A program made the position numbers and the translations under genes. The notes under the pieces were generated by a model. The model searched no databases, was not told where the DNA came from, and worked only from the letters and a program-made list of their open reading frames with translations. Below are positions 37,253 through 46,400 of a stretch of 63,157 nucleotides of DNA, piece by piece (within the stretch, counting starts at the first letter, position 1; every line of letters begins with the position of its first letter). The DNA comes from Planctomycetales bacterium (GTDB lineage Bacteria > Planctomycetota > Planctomycetia > Pirellulales > Pirellulaceae), in the NCBI GenBank assembly GCA_020426845.1, contig JAGQPF010000172.1, positions 1 through 63,157 of the forward strand, read 5' to 3'.

Positions 37253-38221
37253 CTATCGGCGGGCCGTCTGCGGGATGTAGTAGAAGAAGCAATCATCGAC
37301 AATCCACTTGGTGGACCAGGTGCGATTGTCGTCGCCGTTGCAAACGTTGAAGAAGAACGTCTGGAACCGCTCGCACTTGTACCCGTAAGGGAACTGTGAC
37401 GTGATGTAGTCTTCCTCGGTCAGGTCATCGACGCCGGGGCTGGCGTAGTAGTGCACCTGACCGTCGGGTGTGAACGACATGCCGAAGGTCCACCAGCCGG
37501 TTTGTGTGATCTGCGGGCCGCGGAAGTCGCCGCCGCGATTGTTCCCGCGAATCCGAATCCAGGCGTAGTCATCCTCCCGGTTGGAACGCTCCTTGCTCTC
37601 GAACTGAATGAACATGCCGGGCCAGTACTCCTCGCGCATCATCCGAGCGGTGGCGTAGCGGCCGGCGTCTTCGGGCACTTTGAACACGCGCGTGTCGACC
37701 GACCCGCGAATCGCAAACGAGCAGCCGTTCCGCTCTTCCCATTCGTCGATCGGCGGCAGGAACACTTTGCAGGTGAAGCTGGGGTTCTGGCTCACCGGAA
37801 TCGAGCCGCCCAGTCGGTAGTGGATGTTGCAGACGAAGTCGTCCTGCTGCAGCTTGTAGCTCGGGGAGTTCGGAATGCCGGTTCTCAAGGACTGCAGCAG
37901 CAGGGCGCCCTTGCTGCCGGGAACGCCTCCGGGGGGCGTTTCGACTCGTTTGACGATGTCGGGCTGCCCGCGTTTCACGCCCTCGTACCAACGATCGTTG
38001 GTCGACTTGCCGCCGGCGCCTCCCGTGAACTCATTCAAGTTCTTGCTGCTTTTGGGCCAGTTGAACTCAAAGCCCCAGTTCTCTTCCTCGAAGTCGTCGC
38101 CAACTTGAACCACCTTCTGTCCCGTGCCGGGAATGAACGGCTTCTGGGCATGAGCGAGGGAAGCAGATTGGCAAAACAAAGCAATGGTCAGCAATAGGCC
38201 GAGAAACCGCGTGATCGACAT
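37253..38221 (-). CDS. Secreted protein of unknown function
   Basis: 322 aa. Signal peptide (MSITRFLGLLLTIALFCQSASLAHA, cleavage near residue 25), then a beta-rich polypeptide rich in aromatic residues (WGFEFNWP, YYASPGVDD, FYYIPQTARR). The pattern FEFNWPKSSKN, TGWWTFGMSFTPDG resembles lectin/glycanase-like jelly rolls (LamG-type), but this is only visual. Start has GGAG seven bases upstream. A longer frame from 38287 is not used. Likely periplasmic or exported. Confidence 0.65.
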   Translation of the reverse strand: MSITRFLGLLLTIALFCQSASLAHAQKPFIPGTGQKVVQVGDDFEEENWGFEFNWPKSSKNLNEFTGGAGGKSTNDRWYEGVKRGQPDIVKRVETPPGGVPGSKGALLLQSLRTGIPNSPSYKLQQDDFVCNIHYRLGGSIPVSQNPSFTCKVFLPPIDEWEERNGCSFAIRGSVDTRVFKVPEDAGRYATARMMREEYWPGMFIQFESKERSNREDDYAWIRIRGNNRGGDFRGPQITQTGWWTFGMSFTPDGQVHYYASPGVDDLTEEDYITSQFPYGYKCERFQTFFFNVCNGDDNRTWSTKWIVDDCFFYYIPQTARR

Positions 38222-38725
38222 GAGTGACTCCAAGGCGGGGCCGGCGGGCACCGGCGAGAGAGGGTCGTGCATCGAGGGACACGGCACATAGGAGCGCCGC
38301 GCAGGAGGTGGGAGCGGCGAGGCGGGTCGCCAGCGTCACTTCCTGCATCGGAATGGCAGAGCACGACCTTTAATGAGGATCTCGCAGGCCGTATGGCTTT
38401 TGCCAACTGTCGAGGTTTGACGGCTCGAGGGAGAAAGGTAACCCGAAGCGTAAGCGAGGGAGAAAGGTAACCCGAAGCGTAAGCGAGGGATCGAGAAAGG
38501 TAACCCGAAGCGTAAGCGAGGGATCAAGGCGCCAAACGACGTCAGCAATTAAGACCGAAAGCGTTTGCCGGGCAAGAAATGGCCACGGCCGCATAGAGCG
38601 GCCGTGAAGTGAGATCCGTGAAGTGATTGGATCAATCGCGTGGAGCGGTCGCCGTCGGAGTACATGGCCGCCAAGCGACGCACGCGGCGGCAACAAACGG
38701 CAACGAGGCGATCAGCGACGGGAGC
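38222..38725. other. Intergenic region with repeat array
   Basis: 504 nt between the secreted-protein start (38221, -) and the scpB stop (38726, -). It contains the three-copy repeat 38431-38525. Nothing else was recognised. The stretch from 38222 to about 38430 should contain the promoter of the secreted protein. Confidence 0.5.
38431..38525. repeat. Tandem repeat, three copies of GAGAAAGGTAACCCGAAGCG
   Basis: Copies begin at 38431, 38460 and 38493 (spacing 29 and 33 nt). Each contains AACCCGAAGCGTAAGCGAGGG, the same core as at 23346-23544 and 35663-35694. It lies downstream of scpB and upstream of the secreted-protein gene, both on the minus strand. Confidence 0.88.
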
Positions 38726-39997
38726 TTACTCCCAATCGTCTTCCCCGTCTTCCCCTTCTCCCCCTTCTTCTCCCTCTTCCTCCTCATCGTCCTCGGACTC
38801 ATCCCATTCTTCATCGTCGTCTTCCCACTCCTCGTCGTCGACTTCTTCCCAGTCGGCGTCCTCCTCGTCCTCATCTTCTTCCTCGTCGTCTTCGTACTCC
38901 TCGTCGTCGTACTCCTCGTCGTCCTCGTCGTCCTCGTAATCCTCGTCGTCGTAGTCCTCGTCTTCCTCTTCGTCGTCGTCCTCGTCGTCCTCGTCGCCTT
39001 CGTCGCCTTCCTCGTAATCCTCATCTTCCTCGTCGTACTCTTCTTCGTCGTACTCTCCGTCGTCCTCCTCGTCTTCGTCATCCTCATACTCTTCTTCGTC
39101 GTACTCTTCGTCGTCGAAGTCCTCGTCATCTTCGAGTCGGGGCGCAACGGCGCCCGGAAGCTGAGGGGAGAGAACGGTGGTCAGGCCAACCGGAGTCAGC
39201 ATCTCGTCGTCACGCAATTCGGCGGGCATCACAGTCACAATAGACTCCTTGTCTGTCTCGTCTTTACTTTCTTCGGGGTTGAGGGGCGCTGTCACGGGGT
39301 CTTCGTGATGCAGGCGAAAGTGATCGATTTCGGGAAGGGCGTCGAGGTTAGGGAGTCCAAACAATCGAAGGAACTTTTTGGTCGTGGAGTAAAGGTAGGG
39401 CCGTCCGAGTTCTTCGCTCCGGCCGCTCACGCGAACCAGCTCACGATCCATCAGCTGTCGCAACATTTCTCCGGAACTGACTCCGCGAATAGCTTCTATA
39501 TCAGCACGCAACACCGGTTGTCGATAGGCCACCACTGCCAATGTCTCCATGGCGGGCGGGGTGAGTCGCGTCTCGGGTCCCAAGTGCTGCAGCCGGCGAA
39601 GCCAGGCCGCAAACATCGGGCGTGTGAGGAGCTGAAATCCACCTGCCACTTCTTCGACGCGAAAGGCACGTCCGGATTCGTCATAGTGCTGATTTAGAAG
39701 TCGAATCAGTGTACGCGCTTCGGTCCCGTCCGCCAAGTTCGCGAACTGGGCCAATTTGCGACTATTTATCGGCTCCCGGCCCAGGAACAAAACAGCCTCT
39801 AATCGTCTCATCCGCAGTTCGAGGGGCTCGTCGACGCGGCCACCCTCGGCGTTGGTGACGCGAACTGCGGCGCCCCGCGACCATTGTCGCCGCCAGCCAG
39901 GCAGCAACGCCGGCGGCGGCCACCAGCTCCGCACTGCGCCATGGGCGAGCTGTCGAGCCGCTCCGACCGCCTCGCACCGGTTCCCGAGTGTGTGCAT
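38726..39997 (-). CDS. scpB: Segregation and condensation protein B with a 135-residue acidic tail
   Basis: 423 aa from 39997. Residues about 63-240 match ScpB, the winged-helix partner of ScpA-SMC condensin: RLEAVLFLGREPI, PAMETLAVVAYRQPVL, RAEIEAIRG-like RADIEAIRGV, and FGLPNLDALP. The last 135 residues are almost only Asp and Glu with some Tyr, Trp and Gly, far more acidic than usual ScpB tails. The frame is open to 40051 and the start is uncertain (39997 or 40051; the family itself begins near residue 63). ScpA is not in the window. Tail codon use is dominated by GAC/GAG and GAA, giving a long repetitive strand. Confidence 0.85.
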   Translation of the reverse strand: MHTLGNRCEAVGAARQLAHGAVRSWWPPPALLPGWRRQWSRGAAVRVTNAEGGRVDEPLELRMRRLEAVLFLGREPINSRKLAQFANLADGTEARTLIRLLNQHYDESGRAFRVEEVAGGFQLLTRPMFAAWLRRLQHLGPETRLTPPAMETLAVVAYRQPVLRADIEAIRGVSSGEMLRQLMDRELVRVSGRSEELGRPYLYSTTKKFLRLFGLPNLDALPEIDHFRLHHEDPVTAPLNPEESKDETDKESIVTVMPAELRDDEMLTPVGLTTVLSPQLPGAVAPRLEDDEDFDDEEYDEEEYEDDEDEEDDGEYDEEEYDEEDEDYEEGDEGDEDDEDDDEEEDEDYDDEDYEDDEDDEEYDDEEYEDDEEEDEDEEDADWEEVDDEEWEDDDEEWDESEDDEEEEGEEGGEGEDGEDDWE

Positions 39998-40077
39998 CTC
40001 AGCATTCCCTCCACGGCAACCGGACCTGACGAATCGCCTATTGCCCGTCAATGTTGAAGTCGATTGCCTTCGAGTGG

Positions 40078-40581
40078 CTACCGACGGCGACGGTCGCGAG
40101 CCTCCGCAATTTCAGCATGCCAGGCATCCACTTGCGCCACCAGCCCGACCATCGACGCGGCCGCCGTCGGCGCTCGCTGGGTGAAAACTTTACGCAGCGC
40201 CGGAGAATTCGGCAACGCCATCTGAACCGAGGCCACAAACCCATTGTCGCCCTGGTCCACCACGGTCAGCTCGCGCGCGCCAAGCGCCTGTAATCGCGTC
40301 TGCAATCGCGTCTGCAATTGGCGGAGTGGCTGCACCTTCACCGTGCGAGGCGGGTCGGCCGGTGAAGATTCGAGAAATGGCAAGACCAAGTTTGCGGATT
40401 GGGCAAGTTCGACCGGCATCCCATCGGGCAGGTTGTTCAGTACCCCTTCGTCGCTAACCTCGCCCCCAAGGTCGTCTCGAGAGATGTTTTTCTCGAATTC
40501 CCGTACATGGCTCCAAACCGCCAACAACGGAGTGCCGATCACACAAGCCCCGAGCACCAACAGCCGAGCCATGGACGCCAT
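40078..40581 (-). CDS. Hypothetical protein with N-terminal anchor, upstream of scpB
   Basis: 167 aa with a hydrophobic N-terminal helix (LLVLGACVIGTPLLAVW, about 6-22) and a polar remainder. The motif QTRLQTRLQAL is a small internal repeat (DNA GCGTCTGCAATC duplicated). No family recognised. GGGAG lies five bases before the ATG at 40581; a longer frame from 40638 is not needed. It is transcribed toward scpB and may share its operon. Confidence 0.6.
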   Translation of the reverse strand: MASMARLLVLGACVIGTPLLAVWSHVREFEKNISRDDLGGEVSDEGVLNNLPDGMPVELAQSANLVLPFLESSPADPPRTVKVQPLRQLQTRLQTRLQALGARELTVVDQGDNGFVASVQMALPNSPALRKVFTQRAPTAAASMVGLVAQVDAWHAEIAEARDRRRR

Positions 40582-40621
40582 GGTGTCTCCCTGACAGCCT
40601 GTTGAAAAGACCCAACGGGCG

Positions 40622-40662
40622 ATCGGATCAGCGTGCATTGTGCAGGAAAAAGCTGATCCGAT
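40622..40662. promoter_or_regulatory. Inverted repeat / candidate operator or hairpin
   Basis: ATCGGATCAGC (40622-40632) and GCTGATCCGAT (40652-40662) are perfect 11-nt complements over a 19-nt spacer in the divergent gap. It can be a DNA-binding dyad or an RNA hairpin in the leader of either transcript. Function unknown. Confidence 0.5.
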
Positions 40663-40782
40663 TGCCGGAACAGATGTTTTCGCCTCCTCACTGCTGAATC
40701 GAGTGCCTCGTATAGTGCCTCGTTCCGTGCCTGGTCCGCCGTCCGCCGACGGCCCTTAATCCGGGTTCCGCATGCCGGGTGT

Positions 40783-40788
40783 TATACT
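40783..40788 (+). promoter_or_regulatory. Possible -10 (TATACT) upstream of the FtsH-like cassette
   Basis: TATACT within GGGTGTTATACTACC is a good match to a sigma70-type -10, but no clear -35 at the proper distance was seen. It is about 197 nt from the ATG at 40985, implying a long leader. Confidence 0.25.
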
Positions 40789-40984
40789 ACCGGTCCTGTT
40801 CAAGATCACCCAACCGGCAATGGAACCAGCGTTTGGTTCTATCACGCTACGTGTGCATTCCGAAATCGGTTTTTGCTTTAACCGCGCCCCGCCTCAACGG
40901 GCTGGAATGCGCCCGGGCTCGTTGCCCGTCGCGCCCATGGCGCCCTTGGTTTCGCAACGCTTCGCAACATCAAGACGGACGGCC

Positions 40985-43105
40985 ATGTCGATCCATATTG
41001 CCGAAAGTGAACTCCCGCAGGAGCTAACCTCGGAACAGTCGGTCGAGTCGGCGTACTCGGAACAGCTGGCCGATACGGCCTCAAATCTCCTTCGCGGCCT
41101 GCCGGTGCTGCTGGAGTGCGAGAAGGACTTGGCTCCGTATGTGTTCATGAATCTGCGGGGACGGCTGCGACAATCCGACGTGCGCTGCCTGTATCTCGAT
41201 GGCCGCCCGCGCGAGGGCCAGCCCGAGGGCATGCAGGGCCTGCTTGGCACGATGATCGGCCAGCTGCGCGACGCCGTGCGCGGGGCAGTGGACCGCCGCG
41301 TGGTCGTGCTCCCGCACCTGGATCTGCTCACGACCAGTCAAGGCGGGCTGACCGCCGAGGCGAAGGAGGTGATTCCGCTGCTCTACGAGAACCCCGACCT
41401 GGTTTGGCTGGGCTTCAAGGATCCTTCGTTTCCGCTTCCCGCCGTAATCGAAAACCTGTTCCCCAAACGCTTCTCGATGTTGGGGATCCCTCGCGACCGC
41501 CTGCGACATTTGGTCACACAGCGCGAGTCGCGGAAGTTCGGCAAGGAGTTCAATCCGTGGGGGCTCTATAAGTACGTCTCGGGCATGAACGCCGTTCGGC
41601 TGCGAAAATTGCTTTCGACCCTGGAGGGCGAGGACTATCCGGCGGAGCCGACTCGCGCCTACACGCAAATTCGACAGGCCACGGCGGGCGGGACGCTGGA
41701 GATTCCCCACCTCGACTTGGACGCGGACATCGGCGGCTACGCGAAGGTGAAAAAGCGGTTGCAAACCGAGATTCTCGATGTGCTGGCCTACAAAGACAGG
41801 CAAACCAATCCGGCCGAAATTGCCAAGCTCGAGGAGCTGATTCCGCGAGGAATGATCTTCTGGGGGCCTCCCGGCACCGGCAAAACCATGTTTGCCAAGG
41901 CGATGGCGACCGCGATCGGAGCGGCGATCACCATTGTCTCCGGCCCGGAGCTAAAAAGTCGCTGGGTGGGGGAAAGCGAGGAGCGGATCCGGCAGATCTT
42001 TCACTCCGCCCGCCGCTCGGCGCCGTCGATCATCGTTTTTGACGAGCTCGATTCGTTCGCGTCGGCGCGAGGAACCTACACAGGCTCCGGCGTCGAGCAC
42101 TCGATGGTCAACCAGTTGCTGACGGAGTTGGACGGTTTTCACAAAGAGGAGTTGGTGTTTGTCGTCGGGACCACCAACTTTGTCGACATTCTCGACCCCG
42201 CGCTGCTCCGGCCCGGAAGATTCGAGTTCCATCTGCAAATCCCCCATCCGCGCGCCGACGACCGCCGTGAGATCATCAAGATCTACAACGACAAGATGGG
42301 GCTGGCGATGGACGACGAGGCGATTGAGTTTGCCGTCAAACGCACGGGCGACTACGTCGAAGGGGCCAGTGCCGGCACGCGGTTCACGGGCGACCACATC
42401 AATGCGCTCTGTCGCGCGCTCGCCCGCATCCGGCTCCGCGAGGGCGACGATCGCCCCACCAACTCCAGTGACATTGACCGAGCGCTCACCGAATGGCTCG
42501 AGCGTCCCGAAATGACTCGTTTGGAGGAGCGGGTGGTGGCGACACACGAGGCTGGACATGCGATCTGCTCACTGAACTGCGACCACACGTCGCCGATTGA
42601 CCGCATTTCCATCCGCGGCGACATGGCAGGCTCGTTGGGGTTCGTGCGTTATCAGGATCCCGTCCACAAGTACGTCGTCACGCAGCGCGAGCTGTTGGAT
42701 GACCTGTGCGTGCTGTTCGGCGGGCGCGAAGCCGAGCGACTGCTGCTGGACGACATCTCGATCGGCGCCGCCGGCGACCTGAACCGCGCAACCAATATCG
42801 CCCGCGCGCTGGTTGAGGAGTTCGCGATGGGCGGCGATGAGGTCGGCCACGGCCAGTTTCACACGGAGCAGACTCACCACTCGCCGACCCCGCAGCTGTC
42901 GGCCTCGCAGCTCGAGGCCATCGACCGCCGAGTCAAGGAGATCCTCGCCGAAGCCCGCGAGCGAGCCCAACGGATCCTCGCGGAGAATCGCTCGTCACTG
43001 GAATTGCTGAGAGACATGTTGCTCGAACACAAGGTGATTGAGCGCAAGACGCTCAGCAAGCTGTTCGCGTTGGCACCGCCGGCAAACTCGGATCCGGTCG
43101 GATGA
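40985..43105 (+). CDS. Soluble FtsH-like AAA+ ATPase / M41 zinc metalloprotease
   Basis: 706 aa without membrane helices. Residues about 35-200 look like a worn AAA+ domain: no Walker A, but VVVLPHLDLL and a sensor-like LVWLGFKDPSFPLP and FPKRFSM. Then a complete FtsH-type AAA domain: Walker A GPPGTGKT (294-301), Walker B IIVFDELD (349-356), sensor and Arg finger RPGRFEF. The M41 peptidase has HEAGH (H521, E522, H525) and third ligand D598 in GAAGDLNRAT. So it should unfold and degrade proteins in the cytosol. FtsH itself has two N-terminal membrane helices, absent here. Start 40985 (ATG). Followed by an 87-aa and an 1153-aa gene on the same strand, spaced 93 and 36 nt. Confidence 0.88.
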   Translation: MSIHIAESELPQELTSEQSVESAYSEQLADTASNLLRGLPVLLECEKDLAPYVFMNLRGRLRQSDVRCLYLDGRPREGQPEGMQGLLGTMIGQLRDAVRGAVDRRVVVLPHLDLLTTSQGGLTAEAKEVIPLLYENPDLVWLGFKDPSFPLPAVIENLFPKRFSMLGIPRDRLRHLVTQRESRKFGKEFNPWGLYKYVSGMNAVRLRKLLSTLEGEDYPAEPTRAYTQIRQATAGGTLEIPHLDLDADIGGYAKVKKRLQTEILDVLAYKDRQTNPAEIAKLEELIPRGMIFWGPPGTGKTMFAKAMATAIGAAITIVSGPELKSRWVGESEERIRQIFHSARRSAPSIIVFDELDSFASARGTYTGSGVEHSMVNQLLTELDGFHKEELVFVVGTTNFVDILDPALLRPGRFEFHLQIPHPRADDRREIIKIYNDKMGLAMDDEAIEFAVKRTGDYVEGASAGTRFTGDHINALCRALARIRLREGDDRPTNSSDIDRALTEWLERPEMTRLEERVVATHEAGHAICSLNCDHTSPIDRISIRGDMAGSLGFVRYQDPVHKYVVTQRELLDDLCVLFGGREAERLLLDDISIGAAGDLNRATNIARALVEEFAMGGDEVGHGQFHTEQTHHSPTPQLSASQLEAIDRRVKEILAEARERAQRILAENRSSLELLRDMLLEHKVIERKTLSKLFALAPPANSDPVG

Positions 43106-43198
43106 CACCGCAGCGACCTGTCGCCGGGGAGCCCGACCGGTAGAATGGCGAGGTCGCCGGAGCTCACCCCTTGCCTTGCAATCTCCCCAGGACTCGTC

Positions 43199-43462
43199 AT
43201 GGCCGAGATGACTATTCGACTGCGTAGAAACCCGGAAACGGGAAAACAAGACATTGTCGTGTCACTCCGAAGCGACGACGACGCCCTGCCTCACGAGCAC
43301 GAGAACATGCATCAGGCCTTGGTGGAGAAGCTGATCGAAGGCGGTGTGCTCAAGGCCAGCGAAGCCGGCAAAGTGGTGGTGGAGCGAGAGGAGGAGTCGG
43401 GCGCGGCTGCTCCGGAAAGCTCCGAACAGCCACAGCGTGAAGGCCTCTCGCAAGGCAATTGA
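43199..43462 (+). CDS. Small acidic protein of the FtsH-like cassette
   Basis: 87 aa. Starts MAEMTIRLRRNPETGKQDIVV, a beta-hairpin-like opening, then an acidic stretch SDDDALPHEHENMHQALVEKL and a helical/acidic tail ending near EQPQREGLSQ. AGGA stands seven bases before the ATG. No family recognised. Size and position between a protease and a giant protein suggest an adaptor or ubiquitin-like element, but this is only inference. Confidence 0.7.
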   Translation: MAEMTIRLRRNPETGKQDIVVSLRSDDDALPHEHENMHQALVEKLIEGGVLKASEAGKVVVEREEESGAAAPESSEQPQREGLSQGN

Positions 43463-43498
43463 CGGGAATCCCTGTTACGATTGACGGGCGCTGGCCGC

Positions 43499-46400
43499 AT
43501 GATTCTGCACTTTCCCAATTGGGACACCCTCCTGCTGGCGATGACTTCGGGCAAGCTGCCCGCCGACGCGCTCGCCTCCCCGCTCAAGGCCTGCTGGGAA
43601 GATGACGCGATTACCATCAACACGGCGGCCAAGCTGTCGAAGAACGAATCCAGCGAACTGAAGAAGGTTGGCGTCGAAGTTCGCCGCACGATGGGCCGGC
43701 GAGGCGTCACGGACCTGCGTTGCTGGCACCAACTGTTCTCGCTCGAGCCGACTGCCGAAATCCCGGATATTCTCGATCACACGGCGGTGCTGTTCGAGCT
43801 TGCCGACAGTCGGCAATTGCCCGAACTCGTCGCCGAAATGCTTCGGCTCGGAAACGACCGCCAATCGTTTCGCCACCTGCAGTCGGGCAAGCAGGACAAG
43901 ACGCTGTTGCGAGTGGTCGGCCCTCCGTATTACACGCTGTTGCGGGCGATCGAATTCGCCAACGGACGACTCCCGTCGCGCGGGACGGATGCCAGGCGCC
44001 AGTTGCGAGCCTATCTCGAACAGTCGTCGCGAGTCTGGGTACAAGTCGGCTCGCGACATCCGCTGGGCGAGCACATCAAGCCACCGGCGGGGCAGTTGCT
44101 GTTGATGCGTGGCGAGCGCGACTGGGAGTACGTCGACGAACACCCGTTCCAGGACATCTACGAGCTGATCGACCCTCAGCTGCCGCGCACCGCGACGTCG
44201 TGGACTGAGGCGCCGTGCGAAGAGCGAATCGAAGTGCCGCTGCGGCTGACCCGGGGCAGCGCCAATGACACCGCCGAGCTATGGGTGATCCGCGAACGAG
44301 CCCTGGAGCAAATGGAGCAGCTTATTCGCAACTCCGACGATCAACTGCTGTCCCAGCTGCGATTCGCCGTCGTTCACCAAGTCGGGACGGACTCCGACTC
44401 TGCGCCGACCGAGCCCGTCGTCATCCTGCGCACTCGCCCCGCCTGCAAACGACCGCCGGTGCTGGTGTTGGACGCGGTCGGCTACCGCCAGTACTTGCGG
44501 CTCCCCAATCTCTTCGTGCCTGTCGGACGACTGGTGCATCCGCCACTGAGGCAGAACACGCTCAGCCCGTTGCTCTCGGCGGATGCGAGCCGCATCTACT
44601 GGTTGCATCCGCTGTCGGGAGACGAATTTGTGCCCGAGTCGGTGCTGGACTCCGCCTTTCGTCCCTTGGATCAATGGGTGACGTATGTCTTGGACCATCA
44701 TCGGGAGGCGATGACGGAATGGCGCGACTCGCACCAGTTCCAATTTGACGAGTTCGTCTGCGCCGATTCGGACGCAAAGCAAAAGAAGCCGCCCGCCAAG
44801 GAGCGTTCTCGGCAAAAGGAGCAGGACCGCGCGGCAAAATCGCCCCGCTCGGCACGGCCGCCGGAGTCCAAGCTTCCGTCCGGTGAGGGTGACGATGACC
44901 TGTCGCTCAACTTCAACCTGCTGGCGGACGAGCTGATCCCGCAACAAAAGTCCGAGCTGCAAGTTCAGTTGGATGAGGTGGAGCAAGAGTTTGCAGCCTC
45001 GGAGGAGCCGATCGACAGTCCTTGGCGCCGAGAGCAATGGATTCGGCTCGGCATGCTGAACTCCGCGTTGGAGAACGCACAAGACACGACCATCTGTTGG
45101 TCGAACGCCCTGTGGGATGCCCGAACGGCCAACGATCTGGGCGCAGGCGGAGTGCCGCTGAGCCCCGCGGAGTCGGCATCCTGGTTGCGCGCCGAGCTTC
45201 GCAACGCGGGCCAAGACGATCCCGAAAGCCTCAGCGTGGATGAGGTGCTTGCGTTGGGAGCAGCGAGGCCGTTGACTGCGGGAGTGGTGCCGGCGTACCT
45301 GGTGCACGCCGTCGCGCGTGGCGACAACCGACTGCAAACCCGGCTCGGCGACATTGCCGAGTTCCTGCACGCCAACGAAGGGTTCCTGCCGATTCGCACG
45401 ATGTGGCTCGCCTGGCACTCGGTCTACCAACTGTCGGACGGCGACACGCTCGGACTCGCCCGCGCACGCGACCGCATCCTCGAGCGACTGTTTCAGAACG
45501 GGCTGGCCCCCGAGGCGAACCTGCCGAGTTTTCTTCGCGCGCGAGGCGCCGGGCAAAGCGATCGTTTCCGCAGTCTGCTGAAACAGATCCACGAGCTCTA
45601 CGACAAAGTGCTGCGGTGGATCGTCGATGCCAAAGAGTCTGCGCGGACGCCAGCGTATGCAAAACTGGTCTTCGCCTTTGCCTTGGCACGTCTTGGCGAG
45701 AACGGCGATTGCGAGCAGCTGATTCGCGAGGCGCTGGTCGAGCTAGCGGACTTGGACGAGGTGCACATCTGGCTGGCAGGCGCCTTTGAAGCGAGGATCC
45801 GCCAAACGATTCGCGGCGAGCGAGGGCAACCCTTGCCGGCCGAAGTCGTCGAGCAGCTCGAGACGATGGACAAAATGAGCCGCTATCTCGTGGACCGGCT
45901 GCGAACGTTCTCACTGATCCTCGAGCCGCACGAGCGCGTGGACGCGTTCACCACTTGGCACGGCGCCTACACGGACCAATTGAGCGCCGAGCTCGCGCAA
46001 ATGTCATCCATCGCCGACCCCGTTCAACTGCGGGGACGGCTCGCAGCACTGCTGTCCGAGCATGGCGCCGACGAGTCGAGGCGGTTGCGAGTGTTGCCGA
46101 AAGCACTGGAGCTCTCGCCACGCCTGGGCGAGGCGTTCGCGCGAGACCTGCTCAACTACTCGCTCACCTGGCTGGACTCGTGCAATGACGTTGTCCAGAA
46201 GGCCATGCTGTTGAACCGGTCGATCTATATCGCCGCTCACTTCGGCCAGAACGACGCCTTGGACGCGTTTGTGCAGCGCATTTTGGATGCGCTGCCGAAG
46301 ATTGTGGAAGAATACTTCACCATGCAACTAAAGCGCGAGCCAGCGCTCAAGGAGCGAATCGACACGATCGAAAGGCTGTTCAACGAGTCGTTCCGCGACT

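Larger units (their letters stand above)
40582..40984. other. Divergent promoter region before the FtsH-like cassette
   Basis: 403 nt between the hypothetical protein (-) and the FtsH-like gene (+). It contains the inverted repeat 40622-40662 and a TATACT (40783-40788). An in-frame extension of the FtsH-like gene begins at 40772 but shows no family match and is rejected. Confidence 0.5.

Noticed and set aside
38627..39697. A 356-aa plus-strand frame full of Val/Leu/Phe that looks like a polytopic membrane protein
   Set aside because: It is the exact antisense of the acidic tail and body of scpB; GAG/GAC codons read backwards as CTC/GTC give Leu/Val.
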